Shown here one piece after another: positions 53,558 to 63,605 of a stretch of 64,000 nucleotides of DNA. The notes under the pieces are model-generated. The model was not told the DNA's origin, searched no databases, and worked only from the letters and a program-made list of their open reading frames with translations. How positions within the stretch are numbered: position 1 is the stretch's first letter; the number at the start of each line of letters is the position of its first letter. Source of the stretch: an uncultured Lachnospiraceae bacterium (GTDB lineage: Bacteria; Bacillota; Clostridia; Lachnospirales; Lachnospiraceae); NCBI GenBank assembly GCA_934320895.1, contig CAKRFY010000004.1:71796-135795 (forward strand), in the 5' to 3' direction. Position numbers and translations under genes: made by a program.

Positions 53558-53681
53558 TCAAAAAAATGTAACAGTTCATCCCGAAAAAGCTAATAAACAT
53601 AAGCTGCTTAGCAGCGACTGACAGCTTGCTGGCAGGTTTATGAATGGAGAAAATGAAAGCTGAACTGTTACAATTTTTTCA
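53558..53681. mobile_element. Small non-coding inverted-repeat element (MITE-like) next to the relic
   Basis: Left arm 53560-53578 (AAAAAAATGTAACAGTTCA) and right arm 53661-53679 (TGAACTGTTACAATTTTTT) are inverted copies of about 18 bases with one or two mismatches. The ~80-base interior has a GCTGC/GCAGC hairpin and no coding potential. It ends the relic and sits right after the FtsX-type permease stop, where it could also act as terminator for that gene (T-run on the minus strand). No clear target-site duplication was found by eye. Confidence 0.5.
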
Positions 53682-53702
53682 TTTCCCCATAACATTTCAT
53701 TT

Positions 53703-56069
53703 TTACACCTGAATAGCAACATTCTCCCTGACATTTTTTCTGAGTGACATCAATAGCAGCAAAAATAGAACAATTATGAACCACACATTTCCAGCCTGAA
53801 ATTTAACACTTTGATAAATACCATATTCACGAATATTAAATTTCCTTATAATCTCAAGACTAAGCACTATCCCGGCTGCAATTCCCGAAAAGATAAACAG
53901 GATAAGCTGGTACCATATTATCTTTTTCACTCTTCTTTCTGACATTCCAAGTTTTCTTAATACTACATATTCTTTTCTTCTCGACTGTATCATATTTGCC
54001 GCCGCATTTACCCAGCCTATTCCTGCCATTATGCTTAACATATAGAGTAAAAACCTCACAATAAAATATCTCTGTTTAAGAATTTTATGCGAAAATGCCA
54101 TTACCTGCTCAAAACTCTGCCATCTGAGTGCCGTAAATCCCATGCGGGCATTTTGCAAACTCACATCAAGTTTTTTTGTCATTTCATGTGCAAATATGTT
54201 CCATTGTTCTACTCTCATATCTTTTGGAAATGATTTAAATATTTCATTATCTGTGTCAACGACGACATCAAAAATATTGTCAGGAATAATCCCAACAACC
54301 GTTACTGTTGTACTAACTCCCTTATAATCCTTCCACATTCTATACTCGTTTTCTGTTTTTTCATCATAATATGAAAAATCTGCATCTTCTGTACTAAGCG
54401 TTATCTTATCACCTGTTTTTATCTTATATTTTTTAGCAGCTTTCCTGCTTATCAATATCGAATGTGCAAAATCTGATATATCACTTTTCACAAGCCCCGA
54501 TTTCTGCATTTTTTCCAGTGATGCAAACGATTCTCCACCTCCAAAGAAAAACTCTTTGCCCGATGTTTTTTTTGCCGTAATGCCTATTCCCGTATCTATA
54601 TCCGCCTGCAGAAATACATTTGTATCTGCCTGCTGCTGAATCTTTTTACACAGATTGTCAATTTTTGAATAACTATATGACTGGTCATCATTTATAAGTA
54701 CATCATCCATATATATGCCCTTATAATATATATCATTGTTTTTTCCTATCTCATCCATCAAATCCTCACCGCAATAAGAAAATGCCGTGAGCATGATTAT
54801 CGTAAGTATCATAAGAAAATTTTCTTTCATTTTCGGAACAGCCATCTTATAACTTATGAGCATATCATGCGGCAATACCATTGATACAAAACGGTTTATA
54901 ATTCCTTTTCCTGAATATGCTTTATTTGACGAACCATCATTTTTCATAGACTGGTATGGAAGTTTATTTATAAATGACTTTGAAAATAATGTAAGAAATA
55001 TTTCTACCCCGGCAAATACTATTGCCGTAATCCCTAACGCCAATGAAATATCAACTGTTCTCGCTTCCGCAACAAAATCAAATTCTTTAGCTGTAATACT
55101 AAACAGAATGTTTCCGGCTAACAGAGAAAACACAAAACCTGACAGACACCCTGCACCTGTTATATAAATTCCAAGCAACGAAAATATCGTTTTTACCTGT
55201 CGTATACTTGCACCCATCGTCCGCATAACAGCCATATCCCTGCTGTATTTCTGCATAAATCTCCTGAATACAGCAGCTATAAACAACAGACTTATTATAA
55301 CGACTATAACCGCAAGAATGTTCATAAAGCTCGAATACACATTTACATAGGACTGATACTCCTTAGAATCCTCTATCATAGTTATATCAAGTTTTTTATC
55401 TGCATTCTTTATAGCATTTTTAATCCCGCTCATCTTTTTGCTGCGTTTTGTCTTTATCAGGATATATGATGAACCTATATCTTCTTTTTTAATCTCACTA
55501 AATGCTTTCTTAGTAACTACAGTAAAAAATATATTTTGAAAAGAAAAATTATCATCATAAATTATCTCTGATACAGTAAACTCCTTTTCACCGCAGTAAA
55601 CAGTATCACCGACTTTAAGATTTTTAGAATCAGCAAGCTTCTGATTTATTACCATCAGGTTGTCTCTCAAACGGCTGTAAAACTTATATCGTGCCCTGTT
55701 TAACCTGCCATTGTCAGTGCCTATCATATATGTGTTAACTGAAGTTTTTTCTTTCAAATCCGTTCTAATATCAATATAATCAAATATTCCCGTATTAAGT
55801 TCATCAATTCCATCAATACCTAATACCTTTTTTAATACGTTATCATCAATTTTTGAATAATCTTCATGAGAAGCTATGATGTCACAATCCCCAAATGTCT
55901 CTCTCATATTTTGAAGATATGACTTTTTAGAATTTCTTGTAAGCTGAAACATCAGAATAAGCATTGTACTCACAAAAAATATGCATATTACACACGAAAC
56001 CGTCAAAAATCTGCTCTTTTTTAAGAAGTTAATACTTATTCCGTTCAGCTTTTTTATATCTTTATTCAT
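53703..56069 (-). CDS. FtsX-like ABC transporter permease
   Basis: 788 aa with eight or so membrane helices in two FtsX-type modules. One N-terminal helix (FLTVSCVICIFFVSTMLILMF), an extracytoplasmic domain (residues ~45-235), three helices (from NILAVIVVIISLLFIAAVF), and a second set at the C-terminus (RRKEYVVLRKLGMSERRVKK then YQLILFIFSGIAAGIV). It pairs with the ATPase upstream. Substrate unknown; such pairs often export peptides or resist antimicrobial compounds, but no two-component sensor or accessory protein lies beside it. The 18-base gap to the ATPase gene suggests one operon. Confidence 0.88.
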   Translation of the reverse strand: MNKDIKKLNGISINFLKKSRFLTVSCVICIFFVSTMLILMFQLTRNSKKSYLQNMRETFGDCDIIASHEDYSKIDDNVLKKVLGIDGIDELNTGIFDYIDIRTDLKEKTSVNTYMIGTDNGRLNRARYKFYSRLRDNLMVINQKLADSKNLKVGDTVYCGEKEFTVSEIIYDDNFSFQNIFFTVVTKKAFSEIKKEDIGSSYILIKTKRSKKMSGIKNAIKNADKKLDITMIEDSKEYQSYVNVYSSFMNILAVIVVIISLLFIAAVFRRFMQKYSRDMAVMRTMGASIRQVKTIFSLLGIYITGAGCLSGFVFSLLAGNILFSITAKEFDFVAEARTVDISLALGITAIVFAGVEIFLTLFSKSFINKLPYQSMKNDGSSNKAYSGKGIINRFVSMVLPHDMLISYKMAVPKMKENFLMILTIIMLTAFSYCGEDLMDEIGKNNDIYYKGIYMDDVLINDDQSYSYSKIDNLCKKIQQQADTNVFLQADIDTGIGITAKKTSGKEFFFGGGESFASLEKMQKSGLVKSDISDFAHSILISRKAAKKYKIKTGDKITLSTEDADFSYYDEKTENEYRMWKDYKGVSTTVTVVGIIPDNIFDVVVDTDNEIFKSFPKDMRVEQWNIFAHEMTKKLDVSLQNARMGFTALRWQSFEQVMAFSHKILKQRYFIVRFLLYMLSIMAGIGWVNAAANMIQSRRKEYVVLRKLGMSERRVKKIIWYQLILFIFSGIAAGIVLSLEIIRKFNIREYGIYQSVKFQAGNVWFIIVLFLLLLMSLRKNVRENVAIQV

Positions 56070-56087
56070 TTTTATGATTTTCTCCCA

Positions 56088-56840
56088 TCAGGCAATAAGA
56101 CTACGAAATATATCAAGTATATTCGTAAAATTATCACTGTCATCCCTATTTTTGTATTCGCTCTTCAACTCACCGTCATGCAGAAATATTACTCTGTCAG
56201 CATATGTGGCAACAATCGGATCATGCGTTACAATAATGAAACTCTGTCCTTCTTCCTTTTTTAACTGCATAAACAAGTCCATTATCTTAAGTGAAGTATT
56301 ATAGTCAAGATTTCCTGTAGGCTCATCAGCAAGAACAATATCAGGATGTGTCACGACTGCTCTTGCAATCGCTATCCTCTGCTGCTGTCCTCCTGAAAGC
56401 TGTGTGATATTGCTGTCAAGCTTGTTTTCAAGCCCGACCCTTTTTACAATATCTTTCACAATCCCTTCTGTCCTTTTGTCCTTTTCACCTTTAAGAACCA
56501 ACGGCAATGATACATTCTCCCTGACTGACAAATCATTTAACAGACTGAAATCCTGAAATATAAAACCAATGTGCCTGTTTCTTATCTCAGTAGCATGAGG
56601 TTCCTCTGAATACTGTTCCTCCTTTTTCCCATTCAGCCAAATCTCTCCGTCATCCGGTATCAGAAGCGCACCCAAAACATTTAAAAGCGTACTCTTTCCT
56701 GAGCCACTTCCTCCCATAACAGCAAGCATCTCACCTTTTTTAAGGCAAAATGAAATTCCTTTCAATGCCTCAACTTTTGAATCACCTGTAATAAATGTTT
56801 TTTTAATGTTTTTTGCTTCTAATGTATTGTTCTCTGCCAT
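56088..56840 (-). CDS. ABC transporter ATP-binding protein (MacB/LolD type)
   Basis: 250 aa. The Walker A is [15 protein letters not shown] (residues ~41-55), Q-loop is [17 protein letters not shown], signature is [15 protein letters not shown], and Walker B is [13 protein letters not shown]. The C-terminal region ends with [13 protein letters not shown]. Its ATPase energises the FtsX-like permease encoded downstream. Start ATG at 56840 has GAGGTG about seven bases ahead. Confidence 0.94.
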   Translation of the reverse strand: MAENNTLEAKNIKKTFITGDSKVEALKGISFCLKKGEMLAVMGGSGSGKSTLLNVLGALLIPDDGEIWLNGKKEEQYSEEPHATEIRNRHIGFIFQDFSLLNDLSVRENVSLPLVLKGEKDKRTEGIVKDIVKRVGLENKLDSNITQLSGGQQQRIAIARAVVTHPDIVLADEPTGNLDYNTSLKIMDLFMQLKKEEGQSFIIVTHDPIVATYADRVIFLHDGELKSEYKNRDDSDNFTNILDIFRSLIA

Positions 56841-56894
56841 AGCAGCACCTCTTTTATTTTTTTAATTGCATTAAAACTTTACAAAACATAAAAA

Positions 56895-59012
56895 CTAATT
56901 ACAATAATTTTTACTTACATAATTTTTTATAGACTGTACATCTTCCGGCATACGACAGCCTACGATATACTCACCGTCATTGTTTGAGCTTCTTATAATG
57001 CAGCCCTCCAGCGGATGAGCTGAAATTTCGTCAAAATCATCTACGGAAACTATGATATTCTTTTCTCTTGCATCAGCAAAAACTGAGTCAAAAATTGAAA
57101 GTGCAAAACCATTTGCGCTGATATTTACCATATGTCCCTGATATGTTTTATCTTCACCTTCAAATTTTACAGTACATGTGTTTGCAATCGGCATACGAGG
57201 ATATTTTCTTCTGTTATATACCTGTGGATTTGTTTCAATATGTAATTTAAACTGTCCGTTTTCACCTGACTTGCTGCGTTGGAGAACTATATCGCTCCAA
57301 CAGTACAATACATTATCTACTACAATATTAAGTTTGCAGATATTGTTTTTGTGTCTTTCCCTGTTCTCAAAAATATCACCAGCTTCATTTTCAATGGTTA
57401 CATATATATCATTGCCTTTTCTGTCAGTAACTTCACCTGTATATTCTTTCTTTGCACCATTTACATCACTTATCGAAATTTTCATGCCGTGTTTTACATC
57501 CTGAACTCCCATAAATCCTCCGACACCGAGTTCTTCCATAAGCTTTCCGACAACTTTTTCAATATCTATTGCACTCTGTGCACTTGATTCATACTTGCTA
57601 AGCATTGTTTTTGTTGTAAGTTCTGCTTTGCTTATACTTTCAGTCATAACATCCATTACATCACCTACCTGATTCATGTTATCAGTAAGTGTCTTATTTG
57701 ATGCTTCAACTTCTTTAACGGCACTGTCTACTGTCCTTATATTTTCACCCAAAGTCGTTGCATCATTTGTAATCTTTGTTACGCTCTTATTTACATTGGA
57801 AACTTTTTCAATATTTACCTGAATCAGCTTTATTGTCTGTGCAATCGCTTCCATCATCTTTGCAGATGTTTCTTCAAGTCTTGAAAGAGCCTCCATAATG
57901 CTGCTTGAAGATGCCTGCGTCCCACTGCTTAAGTTTCTTATCTCATCTGCAACAACAGCAAATCCCTTGCCTGCTTCTCCAGCTCTTGCTGCCTCAATAG
58001 ACGCATTGAGCGCAAGTAGATTTGTCTGTGATGTTATACCTTCAATGGTACTGGTTTCATCCTTAACACTTCCAAACTCTTCCTTGAAATCTACAAGTAT
58101 CTGCTCAACTTCTTTGGAAAGCTCGGACATTTTACTGGTTGTATCCACTACCTCAACAAGATCTTTTGCACTTGTATCTGCATGCTCAACAGATTCATTT
58201 ATAAGTTCGACTACCTGCTCCATAAGACCGGCAACATCTGTCACCTGATCATCTATCACCTTAGTCATCTCTATTGAGGAAACAGTTTTTTCATTTAATA
58301 TATCATTATTGTCCGCAAGCTTTCTCATATCTTCCACTACATCATCTGCACCGGCTTTATTTTCATCAGCAAGCTCCCTGACAACAGTTACCCCATCGAC
58401 AACCTCATTGCTTGCAACTTTTACCTGCTCTACAGTCTTTACCACTCTTGCAAGATTGCCCTCAATCGAAGATGTAAGTGCACCATCCGACTCTACCAGA
58501 TGTTTTATAGCCATATTTGTACAGGCATAACAGCTAAATACTATAACAAACTCTAATGCACATTCCTCACTTGAAACAAATGCCATCATTCCCTTTGCAA
58601 GACCTTTATACAGATTGCTCGAAAATAATATAAATACTGTTACCCACATCATAACTCTTATAAACTTAGGATCTTTGTAAAGTATCAGAATCGACAATAA
58701 TGGTAATATAAATACATACGATACCTGATCAAGAGATGTCCATGCAACTACCGAATAAAATAACAGATATCCCATACCAAGCACCCATTTATACTGCTTG
58801 TTATCTTCACCCTTAACTTTCAACAATATCTTACTCACAATAAATGACAGCCATCCTACTATGAAAAACATTGAGAAAAAACCTATCCCCATCTTTCCAT
58901 TCAATACCTTTATTACATAATATACAGATACTATGATCATCAACACCAGCCATGTAAATCCTGCTCTTTTGTTTGCCTTTGCCGTAAAAAAGGCTTCATC
59001 GTACTCTTTCAT
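56895..59012 (-). CDS. Chemoreceptor fused to a YcgR-like PilZ (c-di-GMP) module
   Basis: 705 aa. Six membrane helices at the N-terminus (residues ~18-170) with no large extracytoplasmic domain and no clear HAMP. An MCP signalling domain follows, with the hairpin tip [19 protein letters not shown] (about residues 340-358), so it should dock CheW/CheA. A YcgR-N-like domain (~505-595) and a C-terminal PilZ domain (~598-700) follow: RRKYPR at 601-606 and NISANG at 630-635 are the c-di-GMP-binding motifs. Separate proteins in most bacteria, joined here. A TAAA...-like weak promoter element upstream is not convincing. It should tie c-di-GMP levels to chemotaxis. Confidence 0.88.
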   Translation of the reverse strand: MKEYDEAFFTAKANKRAGFTWLVLMIIVSVYYVIKVLNGKMGIGFFSMFFIVGWLSFIVSKILLKVKGEDNKQYKWVLGMGYLLFYSVVAWTSLDQVSYVFILPLLSILILYKDPKFIRVMMWVTVFILFSSNLYKGLAKGMMAFVSSEECALEFVIVFSCYACTNMAIKHLVESDGALTSSIEGNLARVVKTVEQVKVASNEVVDGVTVVRELADENKAGADDVVEDMRKLADNNDILNEKTVSSIEMTKVIDDQVTDVAGLMEQVVELINESVEHADTSAKDLVEVVDTTSKMSELSKEVEQILVDFKEEFGSVKDETSTIEGITSQTNLLALNASIEAARAGEAGKGFAVVADEIRNLSSGTQASSSSIMEALSRLEETSAKMMEAIAQTIKLIQVNIEKVSNVNKSVTKITNDATTLGENIRTVDSAVKEVEASNKTLTDNMNQVGDVMDVMTESISKAELTTKTMLSKYESSAQSAIDIEKVVGKLMEELGVGGFMGVQDVKHGMKISISDVNGAKKEYTGEVTDRKGNDIYVTIENEAGDIFENRERHKNNICKLNIVVDNVLYCWSDIVLQRSKSGENGQFKLHIETNPQVYNRRKYPRMPIANTCTVKFEGEDKTYQGHMVNISANGFALSIFDSVFADAREKNIIVSVDDFDEISAHPLEGCIIRSSNNDGEYIVGCRMPEDVQSIKNYVSKNYCN

Positions 59013-59147
59013 ACTCGCTCCTCTTTTCTGTATTTTTTATGTCTGAAAATTAGAAATTTACATATCTTTCCAAACATGGTCATATTTTAATTTTAATCTA
59101 ATGTTTGGGTTAAATCAATGATTTATTTTTAAAATTATATTAAAAAC

Positions 59148-59196
59148 CAAAAAATTCCCAGGCAGATATATAGAAATATATAAATCTGTCTGGGAA
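59148..59196 (-). terminator. Terminator of the ABC exporter operon
   Basis: TTCCCAGGCAGAT (59155-59167) pairs with ATCTGTCTGGGAA (59184-59196), 13 positions with one wobble. On the minus strand it is followed by TTTTTTGG (59154-59147). It begins 27 bases after the stop at 59224. Confidence 0.9.
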
Positions 59197-59223
59197 AATA
59201 TTATTATTTTTGACTTGTATATT

Positions 59224-60957
59224 TTAGCTGTACTTCCAGTTCTGTGTCTCTAATTGCATATCGAACATATGCTTATAAATACCATTTTTTTCTTTTAACT
59301 TTTCAGGTGTTCCCTGCTCTGCTACTACACCATCTTTAAGAACGACTATCTTATCGGCACCATCAACTGTCCTCATTCTGTGCGCTATTATAAGAACAGT
59401 TTTATCTTGTATAAGTTTTGAGATAGACTCCTGTATAACAGACTCATTGTCAACATCAAGCGAAGCCGTTGCTTCATCCATAAGTATTATAGGTGCATCT
59501 TTCAGAAATGCCCTTGCTATTGATATTCTCTGTCTTTCTCCCCCTGAAAGTTCCGAACCATTTTCTCCTATCATTGTATTCCATTTATCAGGAAGTTTCT
59601 CGATAAACTGTGTACAATTTGCAAGTTTAGCTGCTGCCATAACTTCCTTGTCAGTCGCATCCTTTTTACCAACTCTTATATTTTCCATAATCGTGTTGTT
59701 AAAAAGTGTTACATCCTGAAATACTATTGAATAGAGTGACAGCAGGCTTTCAGGTTCTACCTCTGATACATCCATTCCGCCAATCGAAATCTTTCCTCTG
59801 TTACAATCCCAAAATCTTGCGGCAAGTCTTGAAACTGTAGTTTTTCCACCACCGGACGGACCGATAAGTGCAGTAACCTCCCCCTGTTTTGCAACAAAAT
59901 CCACATCTGACAAAACAGTTTTCCCATCTTCATAAGAAAATCCAACATGTTCAAAACTTATATCATAACCATTGTTTGTAAGTTCCTCTTTTCCCGTCTG
60001 CTCATCATGTGACAATATCTCATCCATTCTTTCACATGTGGTATCAAGACTTATCATTGCAGATAAATTCTGTAACGCGATCTGCAAAGGTTCATACATT
60101 CTTGTAACTACTAGCAGGAATACAAAAAATGTAAGTATATCTATCTCTCCTTTTATAAGAAGCGAGCCTCCAACAAGTGCAACTGTTCCTATTCCAAATT
60201 TTAATATCATCTGCGCCGAGCACACAAACGCTGCATTTGAAAATTCAAGAACAAGCGAATGTTTCTCAATGTCTCTTATTTTTGATTCAAGACCTTTCAT
60301 ATAATTATCTGTCATATTGTTAGCTCTTAAATCTCTTATTGTTTCAAGACCTTCCTGGATGCCATCCTGACACGCAAGTTTATATTTCATCGTCTTTTTA
60401 TGCACATCTCTAAGTTTTTTTCTCGAATTAAGAACGATCATAAATGCTATCGGCATAACCCATACTGCTACAATCGCCATCTTCCAGTTAAAGAAAAACA
60501 AGCCTATTACTATAAGTGTTGTTGATATCATTGAACCGATAAGTTCTGGTATCCAATGTGAACTTGCCGTCTCAATAAGAGCACAGTCTGACATAATAGC
60601 ATTTGTAAGGTCTGACAGATCCTTTTTTCCAAAAAATGAAAGTGGAAGCCTTCTTAATTTTTCTGCCAGTGCCCTTCTTCTTACACCACTCTCAATATAA
60701 GTTGATAAAAAAGTAGCTCTGTACTGAAATAGTGTAGTAAGTGCGATAAGTACGAGTATAACAATTATTCCGCCAATAAAGAATCCCTTCTGCGCTATCG
60801 GAACTTTTCCTTCAAGCAGATATGACGCCAGCTCATACAAAAGGCCTACCGGAAGCATAAGCACAAGATTTGCAAGCGTAACTACAAAAAATGCCTTAAC
60901 CATATCTTTTGCACCTTTTTCTGATAGTGCATATTTATGTTTTAATCTCTCTATCAT
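59224..60957 (-). CDS. ABC exporter half-transporter, second subunit
   Basis: 577 aa. N-terminal six-helix ABC membrane domain (LANLVLMLPVGLLYELASYLL; VEKTVEKEK-free loops) and a C-terminal nucleotide-binding domain: Walker A GPSGGGKTTVSRLAARF, signature ELSGGERQRISIARAF, Walker B PIILMDEATASLD, H-loop VLIIAHRMRTV. Its ATG overlaps the stop of the first subunit by four bases, so both are translated together, most likely as a heterodimer. Probable drug or lipid export under TetR control. Confidence 0.93.
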   Translation of the reverse strand: MIERLKHKYALSEKGAKDMVKAFFVVTLANLVLMLPVGLLYELASYLLEGKVPIAQKGFFIGGIIVILVLIALTTLFQYRATFLSTYIESGVRRRALAEKLRRLPLSFFGKKDLSDLTNAIMSDCALIETASSHWIPELIGSMISTTLIVIGLFFFNWKMAIVAVWVMPIAFMIVLNSRKKLRDVHKKTMKYKLACQDGIQEGLETIRDLRANNMTDNYMKGLESKIRDIEKHSLVLEFSNAAFVCSAQMILKFGIGTVALVGGSLLIKGEIDILTFFVFLLVVTRMYEPLQIALQNLSAMISLDTTCERMDEILSHDEQTGKEELTNNGYDISFEHVGFSYEDGKTVLSDVDFVAKQGEVTALIGPSGGGKTTVSRLAARFWDCNRGKISIGGMDVSEVEPESLLSLYSIVFQDVTLFNNTIMENIRVGKKDATDKEVMAAAKLANCTQFIEKLPDKWNTMIGENGSELSGGERQRISIARAFLKDAPIILMDEATASLDVDNESVIQESISKLIQDKTVLIIAHRMRTVDGADKIVVLKDGVVAEQGTPEKLKEKNGIYKHMFDMQLETQNWKYS

Positions 60958-62744
60958 ATAGCTTTACCTGCCTTTCCTACCTGCCAGTTCACAGATTTAT
61001 TGTATTCATTCCACATGTGGGTATAAACACCACCGGCATCAACAAGCTTTTCATGTGTGCCTGACTCGGAGATTTTTCCATCTTTAAGAACATAGATACA
61101 ATCAGCATTTGTCACAGTTGACAATCTATGTGCTATCATAATCACCGTCTTATCTTTTGACAGATTTTCAAAGGCAAGCTGTACCATCTTTTCATTATCA
61201 GGGTCTGCAAAAGCAGTAGCCTCATCAAGTATAAGTATAGGTGCATTTTTTAAGAAAGCCCTAGCAATAGAAAGTCTCTGCATCTCACCGCCTGACACAT
61301 ATGTACCCTTTGAACCAATAACCGTATTTACACCATGCGGAAGTTTATCAATGATATCACTGCACTGTGCCTTTTTAAGAGCTTCAACAACCTCTGCATC
61401 CGAAGCATCAGGTCTTCCCATTCTTACATTCTCAAGTATTGATGTTTTTAAAAGCCTGCTGTCCTGAAAAACATATGACACCAGATTCATAAGTTTTGCA
61501 TTTTCAATATTTTTTACATCTACTCCCCCTATTGATATACTTCCATTAGTAACATCCCAAAATCTGGCAATAAGTGATGCAAGTGTTGTCTTTCCACCAC
61601 CAGATGGTCCCACAAATGCAACATGCTCACCTGCTTTTATATCGAGTGTAATTCCATCTACTGCATTAGTCTTTGCATCATCATATGAAAAAGTAACATT
61701 TTTAAGCGTTACTGATACATCCTTTATCTTTTCACCTGAATTTCCATTTGGAAGTTCTTTTACATTAAGTATCTCATCCATTCTGTTAAGGGCATCCTCA
61801 ACTATCATCTGAGATTCACCCGCATACGCAACCTTCATAAGTGTTGTAGTAAGCGTAGCAGTTATCAGTATGTAAAAGATAAGATTTAACACAAACGTGT
61901 CTGTCACTGTATTTCCACCAAGAACATATGCTGCTATGATAAGTGCTGCAAAAATAGCATTTGAAAACACTGTAAATCCTATCATCGGAAGCATCATTGC
62001 CTTTGTATAATCAATAGTCCATTTTTCATAATCGTCAATTGCTGCCTTAAATCTTTTAAATGAAAATATCGTCTGACCAAATGTCTTTAAGACAGGCACA
62101 CCTCTTACATACTCGACAGCTTCAGCAGACATCGTCTCAAGTGAATTCTGATACTGCTTCATATCCTCTGCCATCTTTGGCCCCATCATCATAGTCCCCA
62201 TAATGACAAATGCAAGCACTGCCGGAATAAGGCTTATAAGTCCAAGTCTCCAGTCAAAAACTGCCATCATCGCAAGAAGCCCTATAGGTGTTGCGTAAGA
62301 AACTGCTTTATCAGGAAGATTATGTGCAAGAAATGTCTCTGTAGCTGCAGATGAATCTGTAACTATCTTTCTTATCTTTCCTGTCCCTTTTGACTCAACA
62401 TATCCAAGCGGCAGTTTCATAATATGTTCCATCATATACACACGCATATTCGCCTGTACTCTGAACGCTGCTTTGTGCGAACACATAAGCGCTGCAATAT
62501 AAAATACCATCGAAAGCAAGGCAAATATTACCGCCTGCCATCCGTATGAGGTGATATACACTGCCTTTGAAAAGTCAGGTCTGACCTCAAGAATCTCTTT
62601 TATGATACGCCATACATCATAAAATGGTATCAATGCAACCCATGCACTGATAACTGCCAAAACACATGAAACATAAGAAAAATATTTATGATTTCCAGCA
62701 AGTTCCATAAGTTTTGAAAATGCAGATTTCTTTTCTGTTTTCAT
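60954..62744 (-). CDS. ABC exporter half-transporter, first subunit
   Basis: 596 aa. Six membrane helices (YVSCVLAVISAWVALIPFYDV; GLLAMMAVFDWRLGLISLIPA) and nucleotide-binding domain: Walker A GPSGGGKTTLASLIARF, signature YVSGGEMQRLSIARAF, Walker B PILILDEATAFADPDNE, H-loop VIMIAHRLSTV. The D-loop is FADPD where the usual form is SALD, so this subunit's composite site may be degenerate. It follows tetR by 186 bases that hold a palindrome and a hairpin. Confidence 0.93.
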   Translation of the reverse strand: MKTEKKSAFSKLMELAGNHKYFSYVSCVLAVISAWVALIPFYDVWRIIKEILEVRPDFSKAVYITSYGWQAVIFALLSMVFYIAALMCSHKAAFRVQANMRVYMMEHIMKLPLGYVESKGTGKIRKIVTDSSAATETFLAHNLPDKAVSYATPIGLLAMMAVFDWRLGLISLIPAVLAFVIMGTMMMGPKMAEDMKQYQNSLETMSAEAVEYVRGVPVLKTFGQTIFSFKRFKAAIDDYEKWTIDYTKAMMLPMIGFTVFSNAIFAALIIAAYVLGGNTVTDTFVLNLIFYILITATLTTTLMKVAYAGESQMIVEDALNRMDEILNVKELPNGNSGEKIKDVSVTLKNVTFSYDDAKTNAVDGITLDIKAGEHVAFVGPSGGGKTTLASLIARFWDVTNGSISIGGVDVKNIENAKLMNLVSYVFQDSRLLKTSILENVRMGRPDASDAEVVEALKKAQCSDIIDKLPHGVNTVIGSKGTYVSGGEMQRLSIARAFLKNAPILILDEATAFADPDNEKMVQLAFENLSKDKTVIMIAHRLSTVTNADCIYVLKDGKISESGTHEKLVDAGGVYTHMWNEYNKSVNWQVGKAGKAI

Positions 62745-62780
62745 TTATGATTCCTCCTTGTTTGTTTTATGTTACCATAA

Positions 62781-62794
62781 TTAGTACATACTAA
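62781..62794. promoter_or_regulatory. Perfect palindrome upstream of the ABC exporter
   Basis: TTAGTACATACTAA (62781-62794), two 6-base half-sites with two bases between. It lies 37 bases before the exporter start. Its half-site differs from the TAACA half-site at the tetR promoter, so another regulator is possible. Confidence 0.55.
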
Positions 62795-62852
62795 CCTATA
62801 GCTATTTTTTTAGGCAGCACCAATTATTAAGAACGCTTCTGCGCCCACTGCA

Positions 62853-62892
62853 AAATGTGCCTGGCTTTAGTAAGCCTTTTACATGCACATTT
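62853..62892. other. Hairpin between tetR and the exporter operon
   Basis: Outer AAATGTGC (62853-62860) with GCACATTT (62885-62892), inner GGCTT/AAGCC (62863-62867, 62872-62876). It lies between the tetR stop and the exporter promoter region. It may be a partial terminator of tetR or leader structure; no long T-run is seen. Confidence 0.5.
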
Positions 62893-62930
62893 ATACACTA
62901 ATAATATATGTACTGCCATTATTAACTTTT

Positions 62931-63545
62931 TTATTTAGAAGCATCTTCGATTCCAAGAACGGCTTTCCATCCTGCAAAATTAAATGTCCTTACATTATCC
63001 ATATACTCTTTTGCCTCATCATAACTCTTGTCATGTGATACTATCTCATAAACATACTGCCATCCTGTTCTGCAATACACATGTATGAAAAAATCATCTA
63101 CACTATGCTTTCCATCTGAAAACTGCTTTGCAAACTGTTTGTAATAATTTTCTTCAATAGCCGCAAGTTTGTCAAAATAATCCTCATATTCATTTCCTGC
63201 GGAACAGCAGAATATCAATTTAAACTCATCTTTATACCTATAGATATACTTTAATACGATATCCGTACCATCGCCGCCAATCTGCATTGCCTGTTCGACA
63301 TTAAAGGTTTCCTTTGCTTCATTTACACTACTTAGATAGATTTCCATAAGTCCATCTGCTGCCTCTTTTACAATAGCACTAAAAAGCCCTGTCTTGTCAT
63401 GAAATCTGGAATATATGGAATTGGTGCTGACACCACTTTTTGTCGCAATCCTTCTAAGGCTTGCCTCGTGAAAACCATACTCTAAAAATTCATTCTTTGC
63501 ATTGTCAAGCAGAATTTCTGTTACTCCTGCCGTTTCATGTCGCAT
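62931..63545 (-). CDS. TetR-family transcriptional regulator
   Basis: 204 aa. The N-terminal HTH is FLEYGFHEASLRRIATKSG with VSTNSIYSRFHDKTGLFSAIV. The C-terminal domain is variable and binds a ligand. By context it represses the ABC exporter encoded downstream and itself. Two direct copies of a palindrome overlap its own promoter (63568-63592). It has no closer relative that can be named from sequence alone. Confidence 0.92.
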   Translation of the reverse strand: MRHETAGVTEILLDNAKNEFLEYGFHEASLRRIATKSGVSTNSIYSRFHDKTGLFSAIVKEAADGLMEIYLSSVNEAKETFNVEQAMQIGGDGTDIVLKYIYRYKDEFKLIFCCSAGNEYEDYFDKLAAIEENYYKQFAKQFSDGKHSVDDFFIHVYCRTGWQYVYEIVSHDKSYDEAKEYMDNVRTFNFAGWKAVLGIEDASK

Positions 63546-63567
63546 ACTTTTTTCCTTTCTCTTTATG

Positions 63568-63605
63568 TAACACTGTTATTGTAACACTGTTATTTTATTT
63601 GTCAA
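63568..63605 (-). promoter_or_regulatory. tetR promoter with two operator palindromes
   Basis: Minus strand TTGACA (63600-63605), 16-base spacer, TACAAT (63578-63583). Two identical 11-base palindromes, TAACACTGTTA, sit at 63568-63578 and 63582-63592, centres 14 bases apart, over the -10 and spacer. This is a typical autoregulated TetR layout. Confidence 0.7.
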
